Positions 7,366 through 14,390 of a stretch of 16,185 nucleotides of DNA are shown here, piece after piece. This DNA is from SZUA-217 sp034658975 (GTDB lineage Bacteria; Actinomycetota; Acidimicrobiia; Spongiisociales; ZC4RG35), in the NCBI GenBank assembly GCA_034658975.1, contig JAYEGJ010000013.1, forward strand, positions 1 to 16,185, read 5' to 3'. Position numbers and translations under genes: made by a program. The notes under the pieces are model-generated. The model was not told the origin of the DNA. It was given only the letters and a program-made list of their open reading frames with translations, and did not search any database. How positions within the stretch are numbered: position 1 is the first letter of the stretch; each line of letters starts with the position of its first letter.

Positions 7366-7889
7366 CTCAAACCAGCGACCAGATCCTCGAGTATCTGCTG
7401 GTTGACCAGTCCATTGAGGAGGTTTGCGACCTTGCCGTCCGCCGAGATCACATAGGTCACCGGCAAACCGAGACGCGGGTAGGCGGCCTCGAATGCCGGG
7501 TCGCCAAAGGCCAGGTCGTAGGCCGGGGCGAACTCAGCGGCGAACTCGGCCGCGGCCGACTCGGTGTCTTCGACAGCGACTCCGATCACTTTCACCTCGG
7601 GATGTGCGGCGGCGAAAGCAGAGATCTCAGGTGTCTCGGCTCGGCACGGTGGGCACCAGGAGGCCCAAAGGTTGAGGACAATCGGCTTGTCTTCCGTGGC
7701 CAACTGCTCGGACAAGCTGAACTCGCCGGCCCCGATGATCGGCACCGTGAAGTCGGGCGCCATCTCCCCGACCTGGGCCACGGTCGCCTCCTCCGGGGAT
7801 TGGACCGCCCAGCCAACAGCCAAGCCCGCCAAGACGACGCCGACGAAGATCGCCGTCAGTCGCAGACCTGATCTCGGGAGCGGTTCCAC
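7362..7889 (-). CDS. Membrane-anchored TlpA/ResA-like thiol-disulfide oxidoreductase
   Basis: About 175 residues from the GTG at 7887-7889, ten bases after the aconitase stop codon ends. A longer reading from GTG 7940 would overlap aconitase by 44 bases. The N-terminus has arginines followed by a membrane anchor (about 11-29). The thioredoxin fold begins at APDFTVP. The redox motif is WCPPC (78-82) in LNLWASWCPPCRAETPEI, with the cis-proline loop at GLPVTYVI. There is no lipobox cysteine. The active domain should lie outside the membrane and reduce cysteine pairs, as in cytochrome c maturation or thiol homeostasis (family knowledge). No cytochrome biogenesis gene is nearby; it may be co-transcribed with aconitase. 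Its TAG shares CTAG with the sortase stop. Confidence 0.85.
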   Translation of the reverse strand: MEPLPRSGLRLTAIFVGVVLAGLAVGWAVQSPEEATVAQVGEMAPDFTVPIIGAGEFSLSEQLATEDKPIVLNLWASWCPPCRAETPEISAFAAAHPEVKVIGVAVEDTESAAAEFAAEFAPAYDLAFGDPAFEAAYPRLGLPVTYVISADGKVANLLNGLVNQQILEDLVAGLS

Positions 7890-7896
7890 TCCTGGG

Positions 7897-10560
7897 TCAG
7901 TCAGAAGCCATCCTCCTGAGCACGTAGTGAAGGATGCCACCGTTCCTCAGGTAGTCGACCTCGATCGGGGTGTCGACCCTCGCGGTCGCCGTGAAGACAA
8001 CCTCTGTTCCGTCGGTCTTGGTGGCCGTCACCCGTATGTCCTGTCGAGGGGTGAGATCGTCGTCGACGGCGATGTCGAAGCTCTCGGTCCCGTCGAGCCC
8101 CAAGCTATCGGCATTGTCACCTTCGGCGAAGACGAGAGGTAACACTCCCATCATCACCAGGTTCGAACGATGGATTCGCTCGAACGATTTGGTGATCACG
8201 GCCTTGACGCCGAGAAGGAAGGTGCCCTTCGAAGCCCAGTCGCGCGATGAGCCCATGCCGTAATCGATGCCACCGAGCACGACGAGGGGAACACCCTCCC
8301 TCTTGTAGTGCATCGCAGCGTCGTAGATCGACTTGACCTCTCCATCCAGCAGGTCGGTTGTCCATCCGCCTTCGGTTCCCGGGGCGAGCTGGTTCCTCAC
8401 GCGGATGTTGGCGAATGTGCCCCTGGTCATTACCCGGTCGTTGCCACGTCTTGATCCGTAGGAGTTGAACATCGCCGGCTGCACTCCCTCGGACACGAGG
8501 TACTTCCCGGCCGGAGATTCGATGGCGATGGAGCCGGCGGGACTGATGTGATCGGTCGTGACCGAATCGCCGAGCTTGGCCAGCACGCGAGCCCCCTCGA
8601 TAGGGGTGATCGGCGTGATCTCTGGAGTGAGTTCCATGAAGAACGGGGGTTCCTGCACATAGGTGGAACCGGCGTTCCACTGGTACAGATCGGACTCGGT
8701 CGTCGAGATGGCGCGCCATTCGTCGGTTCCCGAGAACACGTCGGAGTACTTGTCCACGAATTGGGACTGGAGCACGTTTTCGCCGACCATCGACGAGATC
8801 TCCTCCTGAGTTGGCCAGATGTCACGGAGGAACACGTCATTGCCGTCGGTGTCCTGGCCGAGCGGTTCGTTGATCGGGTTCCAGTCGACGGTTCCTGCAA
8901 TGGCATAGGCAACCACGAGTGGTGGTGAGGCGAGGTAGTTGGCGCGTACGTCGGGGGAGATCCGACCCTCGAAGTTACGGTTGCCGGAGAGGACCGATGC
9001 CGCTACCAGATCGTGTGTGTGGATTCCCTCAGAGATCGGTCCCGGAAGTGGTCCGGAGTTGCCGATGCAGGTCGTGCATCCGTATCCGACCACTCCGAAG
9101 CCGAGGCTCTCCAGGTCTTGGAGCAGTCCCGATGCGGTCAGGTACTCGGTGACGACCTTCGAACCCGGTGCGAGCGAGGTCTTCACCCATGGCTTGCGTT
9201 GGAGGCCCAGGGCACGCGCCTTTCGCGCCACGAGACCTGCACCGACCATCACGTCGGGGTTCGAGGTGTTGGTGCATGACGTGATCGCGGCGATGACCAC
9301 ATCGCCGTCGGTCAGGTCGAAGGAGTCGCCTCCATACTCGACCGGAGCCTTGACGTCTGGCACGGTGGTCTTGCCAAGAGTCGAGTTCAGGTCCATTTCC
9401 CACTGGGACTTCATGGCGGAGAGGTCGATACGGTCCTGGGGGCGTTTCGGGCCGGCGAGGGCCGGCTCAACTGTGGCCATGTCCAGTTCGAGATTGGCGC
9501 TGTAGGTGATCTCGCGAGAGTCATCCCGCCACATCCCCTGTAAGCGGTAGTAGGTCTCGACCGTGTCGATCAGCTTGTCGTCGCGACCGGTGAGGCGCAT
9601 GTAGTCGAGGGTTTGGGAATCGACGGGAAAGAAGCCGACAGTGGCGCCGTACTCGGGCGCCATATTGGCGATTGTCGCCCGATTGGCGAGAGGCATGTCG
9701 GCCAGTCCCGGACCGTGAAACTCGACGAACTTGCCCACCACACCGTGGGAGCGGAGCAGCTCGGTCACACGCAACACGAGGTCGGTTGCGGTCGACCCTT
9801 CGGGCAGCTTGCCGGTGAGCTTGAAGCCCACCACTTCGGGAATCAGCATGTAGATCGGCTGGCCGACCAAGGCGGCTTCCGCTTCGATGCCACCAACGCC
9901 CCAGCCCACAATTCCGAGGCCGTTGATCATCGTTGTGTGCGAGTCGGTCCCCACGAGGCTGTCGGGGTAGAGCCGCTCCCCGTCGTCCCACACCACCTTG
10001 CCGAGGTATTCGAGGTTCACCTGATGGACGATGCCCGTCGCCGGCGGCACGACCCGGAAGTTGGCGAAGGCCGACTGGCCCCACTTGAGAAACGCGTAGC
10101 GCTCCTGGTTGCGCTCGAACTCCTTTTGTGAGTTGATTATCAGCGCGTCGGGCCGGGCGAAGGCATCAACCTGGACCGAATGATCGATCACCAGGTCGGC
10201 GGGGATCACAGGGTTCACCTTCTGCGCCGCGCCCTCGTCTCCTGTCATGCGAACGATCGCCGAGCGCATCGCCGCCAGATCGACGACTGCCGGGACACCG
10301 GTGAAGTCCTGGAGAATGATTCTGCCCGGGATGAACGGGATCTCTTGCTCCCGGACGTCGGTTGCGTCGTAGGCGGCAATCTGTCTCACGTCGTCTTCGG
10401 TGACGTTGACCCCGTCGAGGTTACGTAGGGCCGATTCGAGGAGGACCTTGATGGAGTAGGGAAGATTCTCGACACCTTCGAGTGCGTCGAGACGAGCGAT
10501 CTCGCGCACACCGAGTGCTGTTTCCAGCTCTGCGCGGGATCCAAATGGATCGTTGGACAT
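7897..10560 (-). CDS. acnA: Aconitate hydratase (AcnA/IRP type)
   Basis: 887 residues, full length for AcnA. It isomerises citrate to isocitrate in the TCA cycle with a [4Fe-4S] cluster, in the cytoplasm. Cluster ligands are C429 (SCTNTSNPDV), C495 and C498 (GYGCTTCIGNSGPL). DSHTTMINGLGIVGWGVGG (206-224) and the C-terminal swivel-domain sequences YGSRRGNDRVM and GSSRDWASKG are all present. The GAGAGG ribosome site lies five bases before the ATG. A large perfect inverted repeat overlaps the likely promoter and leader, suggesting dedicated control. The upstream neighbour on the same strand is a SufR-like Fe-S repressor with its own terminator, and a thioredoxin-like gene follows. No sign of truncation. 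Confidence 0.97.
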   Translation of the reverse strand: MSNDPFGSRAELETALGVREIARLDALEGVENLPYSIKVLLESALRNLDGVNVTEDDVRQIAAYDATDVREQEIPFIPGRIILQDFTGVPAVVDLAAMRSAIVRMTGDEGAAQKVNPVIPADLVIDHSVQVDAFARPDALIINSQKEFERNQERYAFLKWGQSAFANFRVVPPATGIVHQVNLEYLGKVVWDDGERLYPDSLVGTDSHTTMINGLGIVGWGVGGIEAEAALVGQPIYMLIPEVVGFKLTGKLPEGSTATDLVLRVTELLRSHGVVGKFVEFHGPGLADMPLANRATIANMAPEYGATVGFFPVDSQTLDYMRLTGRDDKLIDTVETYYRLQGMWRDDSREITYSANLELDMATVEPALAGPKRPQDRIDLSAMKSQWEMDLNSTLGKTTVPDVKAPVEYGGDSFDLTDGDVVIAAITSCTNTSNPDVMVGAGLVARKARALGLQRKPWVKTSLAPGSKVVTEYLTASGLLQDLESLGFGVVGYGCTTCIGNSGPLPGPISEGIHTHDLVAASVLSGNRNFEGRISPDVRANYLASPPLVVAYAIAGTVDWNPINEPLGQDTDGNDVFLRDIWPTQEEISSMVGENVLQSQFVDKYSDVFSGTDEWRAISTTESDLYQWNAGSTYVQEPPFFMELTPEITPITPIEGARVLAKLGDSVTTDHISPAGSIAIESPAGKYLVSEGVQPAMFNSYGSRRGNDRVMTRGTFANIRVRNQLAPGTEGGWTTDLLDGEVKSIYDAAMHYKREGVPLVVLGGIDYGMGSSRDWASKGTFLLGVKAVITKSFERIHRSNLVMMGVLPLVFAEGDNADSLGLDGTESFDIAVDDDLTPRQDIRVTATKTDGTEVVFTATARVDTPIEVDYLRNGGILHYVLRRMASD

Positions 10561-10568
10561 ATCAGCCT

Positions 10569-10601
10569 CTCAACAAAGAAACTTGAGCTTTGTTGAGACT
10601 A
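10569..10601 (-). promoter_or_regulatory. acnA promoter with 10-bp-arm inverted repeat
   Basis: CTCAACAAAG (10569-10578) and CTTTGTTGAG (10588-10597) are perfect inverted arms around a nine-base spacer. Read on the minus strand, a TAGTCT -10 box (10601-10596) runs into the first arm, so the predicted start falls within the repeat and the dyad would act as a repressor operator. If transcription starts further up, the RNA hairpin would bury half of the GAGAGG ribosome site. The spacer also carries a second CTCAA able to pair with TTGAG, so alternative RNA folds exist. Confidence 0.6.
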
Positions 10602-10653
10602 ACTAGGAGTCGGTTGTTCGCCATTCCGGTCGCGAGGTGAAAGAACGGCAAGG

Positions 10654-10690
10654 TTTTCGACTGACGAAAAGTGATCAGCCGATGCTGATC
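10654..10690 (-). terminator. Terminator of the sufR-like gene, overlapping its stop codon
   Basis: On the minus strand GATCAGC-ATCG-GCTGATC (10690-10673) is a perfect 7-bp hairpin. It contains the last codons and TGA stop (10677-10675) and is followed by ACTTTTCG. This is the only terminator in the window with a short U-run. A second dyad directly after it (TTTTCG 10654-10659, CGAAAA 10665-10670) may assist. It would separate sufR-like transcription from acnA. Confidence 0.65.
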
Positions 10691-11379
10691 GGGACGCTCG
10701 TCACACAAGCGTCGTCAAGTCGGGTGTGAGGTATGACCACGGGGTCGCAGGGGAATGACAGCGCCCCAAACATCCCGGCGACGATTCCGCGATCAAGAGA
10801 GCAGATGACCTCGGGGTGGTTCGTTGCCGATTCGCCGAACGGGCAGTGGGAGGTGAGGAGCCGCTGACCGGGAATGTCGGGGTCCACGGAGAACCCGAGT
10901 CCGGTCATCGCGCTGGCGACGGCCTGGACGGCCTCGTCATATCCGGGATCGTCCGGACCGCCGATTTCGGCAGCGAGTTCTTCGCCGTAGGCCCTGCCCA
11001 CCTTCTCGGCCACCTCGGAAACGTTCTCGGGAGCCAGCTCCTCGAGGACTTTGAAGAGCATTTCGGTGAGCATTTCGAAGCGGCGCGGGGCGAAGTGGAC
11101 CGAGACCTCCTTCTCGGTCACCTCGTAGCACTTGGCGGGTCTGCCGGCGCCGGGACCGCCGCTGGGGCGTTTGTGGCTGACCTTCAGGTAGTCGTCATCG
11201 GCCAGTCGGTCGAGATGATGGCGAGCGACGTTGGGGTGTATCTCGAAGAGCTCGGCGATCTTCGAAGTTGTGAGGGGGTCGGGAGACTCGCGAACGGCGA
11301 TGTAGATCGCCCGACGGGTCGGGTCGCCGAGGGCGTGGGTCAGATCTGAGATCCGGCTGTCGAGTGTCTTGGTGTCCAT
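10675..11379 (-). CDS. SufR-like Fe-S-sensing helix-turn-helix repressor
   Basis: 234 residues. An N-terminal winged helix of the ArsR/DeoR type (about 10-70) shows LGDPTRRAIYIAVRESPDPL and a recognition region around EIHPNVARHHLDRLADDDYL. GPGAGRPAKCYEVT forms the wing. The C-terminal domain has four cysteines, C179, C193, C211 and C225 (C-x13-C-x17-C-x13-C), in SHCPFGESATNHPEVICSLD and later segments. SufR proteins bind an Fe-S cluster with such cysteines and repress Fe-S assembly genes when cluster-loaded (family knowledge). Neighbours support this: divergent mrp, and acnA downstream. No suf operon is in the window, so its targets may be mrp, acnA and itself (inference). Ribosome site AGAGGGA precedes the ATG. 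Confidence 0.8.
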   Translation of the reverse strand: MDTKTLDSRISDLTHALGDPTRRAIYIAVRESPDPLTTSKIAELFEIHPNVARHHLDRLADDDYLKVSHKRPSGGPGAGRPAKCYEVTEKEVSVHFAPRRFEMLTEMLFKVLEELAPENVSEVAEKVGRAYGEELAAEIGGPDDPGYDEAVQAVASAMTGLGFSVDPDIPGQRLLTSHCPFGESATNHPEVICSLDRGIVAGMFGALSFPCDPVVIPHTRLDDACVTSVPISIG

Positions 11380-11398
11380 GCGGGGTATCCCTCTTCGA

Positions 11399-11410
11399 AA
11401 ACTATAGTTT
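11399..11410. promoter_or_regulatory. Bidirectional promoter palindrome between sufR-like and mrp
   Basis: AAACTATAGTTT is a perfect 12-bp palindrome in the 69-base divergent gap. It supplies TATAGT on the plus strand (11403-11408, toward mrp) and on the minus strand (11406-11401, toward sufR-like), so the two -10 boxes overlap. Leaders of roughly 15-35 bases with ribosome sites (AGGGGA for mrp, AGAGGGA for sufR-like) follow on each side. One bound repressor could shut both promoters, so this is the best candidate operator for the SufR-like protein. No clear -35 boxes. Confidence 0.6.
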
Positions 11411-11448
11411 CAGGTCACTTCTACCCGCTGTTGTCGTAGGGGAAATAG

Positions 11449-12531
11449 ATGACTTCAAACGATCAGATATTCGACGCAGTGGCGTCCATCGAGTCTCCTG
11501 TCCTCGTGGGGAGGACCCTCGGCGATCTTGGGCTCGTCAAGTCCGTCGAGAAGACGATGACTGGCAAGGTGAAAGTCGAGCTTGTAGTGCCAGTCTCCGA
11601 TATGCCGGAGGCCATCAACGAGCGGCTTCAGGAAGCACTCGCACCATATGCCCGGGGCGCCGACGTCAGTGTCGAACTGATGGACGACGATGCGGCAGCG
11701 TCATGGCTCGAAGGCTTGAAAAAAGACGCCGGCCCGGGTCTCGGTGAAGTCGGATCCAACACGCGGGTCATTGCGGTGTCTTCGGGGAAAGGCGGCGTCG
11801 GCAAGTCGTCGGTCTCGTCGAATCTGGCCGTTGCCTTGCACCGTGCGGGTAAGACCGTTGGCATCGTCGATGGTGACATCTGGGGTTTCTCGATTCCAGC
11901 GATGCTCGGGATAGTCGCTCCACCAGCGATGGTTGGCGAGTTGATCATCCCACCAGCCATCCACGGTGTGAAGGTCATGTCAATGGACTACTTCGTCGGC
12001 GACGACAAGGCGGTCGTCTGGCGAGGACCGATGCTCCACAAGGCCATCGAGCAGTTCCTCAAGGACGTCTTCTGGGACACTCTCGACTTCCTCATCGTCG
12101 ACATGCCTCCCGGCACCGGCGACATCGCCATCTCCATGGCCCAGTTCCTGCCACGGGCGCAGGTCCTGCTGGTGACGACTCCGCAGCCAACCGCCCAACG
12201 AGTGGCGCGGCGCGCGGCCCTGATGGCTGCCGAGGTCGATCAGGAAGTGATCGGAGTCGTTGAGAACATGTCCTGGTTCACTGGCGACGACGGCAAACGA
12301 TATGAACTGTTTGGCTCGGGCGGAGGTCAGGCCTTGTCCGAGGAGTTGGATGTCGACCTGATGGCACAGATTCCGCTACTTCCGGCGATGGGCCGCGGCG
12401 CCGACCACGGCCGCCCGGTGACGATCGCGGCTCCGGGATCCGAGGCCGAGGAGGCCTTCGACAGCCTGGCCGCGGCGGTGATAGCCAAGCGTCCGAGAAT
12501 CAGGACCAATCCGGCGCTAGTCATCAACTAG
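11449..12531 (+). CDS. mrp: Mrp/ApbC-family P-loop ATPase, iron-sulfur cluster carrier
   Basis: 360 residues: an N-terminal MIP18/DUF59 domain (about 5-80) fused to a ParA/MinD-type ATPase. The deviant Walker A is SSGKGGVGKSS (111-121), the Mrp box is DGDIWGFSIPAMLG (141-154), and Walker B lies near LIVDMPPGTGD (215-225). Mrp proteins carry [4Fe-4S] clusters to apo-enzymes in the cytoplasm. The C-terminal CxxC that usually follows NMSxF is absent: NMSWFTGDDGKRYELFGSGGG has no cysteine. I recall the same loss in other actinobacterial Mrp proteins, so it may be a lineage trait. Divergent from the SufR-like gene with a shared promoter; aconitase is a plausible client. Confidence 0.92.
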   Translation: MTSNDQIFDAVASIESPVLVGRTLGDLGLVKSVEKTMTGKVKVELVVPVSDMPEAINERLQEALAPYARGADVSVELMDDDAAASWLEGLKKDAGPGLGEVGSNTRVIAVSSGKGGVGKSSVSSNLAVALHRAGKTVGIVDGDIWGFSIPAMLGIVAPPAMVGELIIPPAIHGVKVMSMDYFVGDDKAVVWRGPMLHKAIEQFLKDVFWDTLDFLIVDMPPGTGDIAISMAQFLPRAQVLLVTTPQPTAQRVARRAALMAAEVDQEVIGVVENMSWFTGDDGKRYELFGSGGGQALSEELDVDLMAQIPLLPAMGRGADHGRPVTIAAPGSEAEEAFDSLAAAVIAKRPRIRTNPALVIN

Positions 12532-12533
12532 CG
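12515..12533 (+). terminator. Stop-spanning hairpin at the end of mrp
   Basis: CGCTAG (12515-12520) and CTAGCG (12528-12533) form a perfect 6-bp stem around a seven-base loop. The TAG stop (12529-12531) lies in the 3' arm. No U-run follows. The opposing DUF2752 stop is only seven bases beyond mrp's stop, so the dyad could end transcription from both sides. Confidence 0.5.
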
Positions 12534-12538
12534 AGTTC

Positions 12539-12928
12539 CTAGACCGGGGGAAGCGTCCCTGTCGCATAACGGATGCCCCAAACCGCCAGGAGTGCAACTG
12601 CGGTACCGATGAGGATCACGTTGAGCACGGTGGGCGACATCGGCTTGACCCGACCGGTCTTCCGCAGCACGAACCAAACCCATGCGCCGATCACCTGTGC
12701 CGCAATGAGCACCACCAGCGGGTGAAGGGTGAAGGCCGTGCCGAAGTCTCCTCGAACCAGGTATGAGGTGGCCCGGGTCATTCCACAACCAGGACAGGCG
12801 TGCCCCATGAACAAGGCGATGGGACAGACCGTCAGCCCGTCGTCGGCAGGAGTGAAGAGGGCGAGCAGGGCTACGCCCATGAACGGGGCCGCCAGGTAGA
12901 TCCGATCTCGCCAGGCCGTTGTCATCAC
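12539..12928 (-). CDS. DUF2752 family membrane protein
   Basis: 129 residues with three hydrophobic segments (about 10-28, 66-87, 101-119). The family hallmark is plain: ACPGCGMTRATSYLVRGDFGTAFTLHPL (44-70), with C45 and C48 and an extra C35. The function of DUF2752 is unknown to me. The gene reads GTG-ATG at its start; I used the GTG at 12926-12928 because a TAGGCT box six bases upstream predicts transcription beginning on it, and there is no ribosome site for either. It is convergent with mrp and sits 190 bases downstream of the oxidase gene on the same strand, beyond a likely terminator. Confidence 0.8.
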   Translation of the reverse strand: MMTTAWRDRIYLAAPFMGVALLALFTPADDGLTVCPIALFMGHACPGCGMTRATSYLVRGDFGTAFTLHPLVVLIAAQVIGAWVWFVLRKTGRVKPMSPTVLNVILIGTAVALLAVWGIRYATGTLPPV

Positions 12929-12940
12929 GGTCAGAGCCTA
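12928..12940 (-). promoter_or_regulatory. Leaderless-type -10 box before DUF2752 gene
   Basis: On the minus strand TAGGCT (12940-12935) is followed by six bases and the GTG start. The geometry is the same as before the sortase and aminotransferase genes. No Shine-Dalgarno sequence is visible. Confidence 0.45.
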
Positions 12941-13087
12941 CGCACCGAAGTAGGAGCCCGCTGAACAATGCATGTCACTCATCTCGAACGGCCAGCCATC
13001 ACCACTCGCGGTGTCCTCGGCTTCACCATTCCGCACCAGGAGTGGCGAAACCTCGTCCTTGCGACTGGCGCGTCTGGCCGCCGATCT

Positions 13088-13128
13088 GAGCAACGGCATT
13101 GCTCCTAGGAGGGCGTGCCTACACGCCC
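13088..13128 (-). terminator. Cluster of three dyads ending the oxidase gene
   Basis: Read on the minus strand, GGGCGTG-TAGG-CACGCCC (13128-13111) carries the oxidase TAG stop in its loop. It runs straight into the 10-bp palindrome CTCCTAGGAG (13111-13102), then into GAGCAA-TGCCG-TTGCTC (13104-13088). All three are perfect. There is no U-run, so this would be a non-canonical terminator or an RNA-stabilising element. The rest of the gap (12929-13087) shows nothing I can assign apart from the DUF2752 promoter. Confidence 0.55.
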
Positions 13129-14390
13129 ATTCGATCGAGGGCCCGGTACATCACGGAGGCCGGCGTGAGGAACCATGGCGATCTTCCGGAGTAGTAGAAA
13201 CGACCGTTGTGGGGAATCTGGCTGAAGATGCTGGGAGGGTCCTCGCCGAGCAGCATGCCGGCCAGTTCGTATCCGAGTTGTGACGACAGGCCGACACCGT
13301 GGCCGCCATAACCGCCCGCGTACCAGGCACCGTCGATTTGGCCGATGTGGGGGATCAGATCGAAGGGAATGCCGAGCTTGCCTCCCCAAACGTGAGTCAC
13401 CTCCACGTCCTTGAGTTCCGGCCAGTATTGGATGAGGCTCGCCCGCAGGTCTTCCGCCGACTCATCGAGGTCGAGGTCGGTCCTCAGGTTGCGACGGCCG
13501 CCGATGAGGATGCGATCGTCAGGTGTCCGACGGATGTAGTTGAGGAGCCGCTTGCGTGTGTAGGTCATCGTTCCGGAGGGGAGAATCGCCTCGGCTCGCT
13601 TGCCCAGGGGCTCGGTGACGATGATGTAGGAACCGACTGGCACTACTAACCGGGCCAATTCCTTGCTCGGCTCCCGTGCCGTGTAGCCATTGGTTGCCAG
13701 GATCACCTGCCCAGCTCGCACGGCGCCCTGGCTGGTGGTGACTGTCAGTCCTTTGCCGGTTTGCTCCATGGACTCGGCATGGCACTGGTCGACCAGAGTC
13801 GCTCCGGCCGCTTTTGCCTCTACGGCGAGTCCGAAGACAAGGCGCGCCGGATGAATTCCGAATCCCTCGGGCTGGTACAGGGCGACGTTGAAGTGTTCGC
13901 CCCCGACGATCTTGTGGATGTCACGGGCGTCGAGGACTTCCCATTCGACGTTGAAGCGTTCCTTGTACCAGGCGACGGTGCGGTCGAAGGCCTTGAGTTG
14001 CTTGCTGCCTCGACCTAGCGCTGCCATGCCGGCCTCGTGGATTAGAACGTCCACTTCAGGCCGTCTGTTGAACTCCTTGACGATATCCATCGACCGGACC
14101 GTCGATGCCCAGACCTCGCCCGCGATCTTGGGTCCGAGGAGGGCATGGACCGTGTCCACACCAGCCTTGACGTCGGGGGACACCATTCCGCCGTTCAAGG
14201 ATGAAGCGCCACCGGCGATCTCTCCGGCATCGATCACGGTCACGGTCTTGCCGGCTTCGGCCAGTCGAAGTGCGGCAGACAGGCCCGTGAAACCGGAACC
14301 AACTACCAGGTAGTCGGTTTCTGCCGGGAGTTCAGACGTGAGTCCATCGGGTCGAGGGAAGACCTCGACCCAGAACGGGATGGTCTTCAC
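13119..14390 (-). CDS. FAD-dependent oxidoreductase (DAO/PuuB-like amine or amino-acid oxidase)
   Basis: 423 residues from the GTG at 14390, which overlaps the aminotransferase stop as GTGA. A longer frame to 14519 lies inside the aminotransferase and is unlikely. The FAD-binding Rossmann motif is LVVGSGFTGLSAALRLAEAG (28-47), with the acidic residue D54 ending strand 2. GGASSLNGGMVSPD (60-73) is like the glycine/D-amino-acid and gamma-glutamylputrescine oxidase family. The C-terminal FAD-contacting segment is YAGGYGGHGVGLSSQLGYEL. It should oxidise a primary or secondary amine or amino acid with FAD in the cytoplasm. Paired with the aminotransferase it suggests catabolism of a polyamine or omega-amino acid (inference). 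Confidence 0.85.
   Translation of the reverse strand: MKTIPFWVEVFPRPDGLTSELPAETDYLVVGSGFTGLSAALRLAEAGKTVTVIDAGEIAGGASSLNGGMVSPDVKAGVDTVHALLGPKIAGEVWASTVRSMDIVKEFNRRPEVDVLIHEAGMAALGRGSKQLKAFDRTVAWYKERFNVEWEVLDARDIHKIVGGEHFNVALYQPEGFGIHPARLVFGLAVEAKAAGATLVDQCHAESMEQTGKGLTVTTSQGAVRAGQVILATNGYTAREPSKELARLVVPVGSYIIVTEPLGKRAEAILPSGTMTYTRKRLLNYIRRTPDDRILIGGRRNLRTDLDLDESAEDLRASLIQYWPELKDVEVTHVWGGKLGIPFDLIPHIGQIDGAWYAGGYGGHGVGLSSQLGYELAGMLLGEDPPSIFSQIPHNGRFYYSGRSPWFLTPASVMYRALDRMGV

Noticed and set aside
12929..13087. Small RNA or tRNA gene in the longest gap
   Set aside because: No cloverleaf, T-loop or convincing promoter facing into the gap was seen apart from the DUF2752 promoter.
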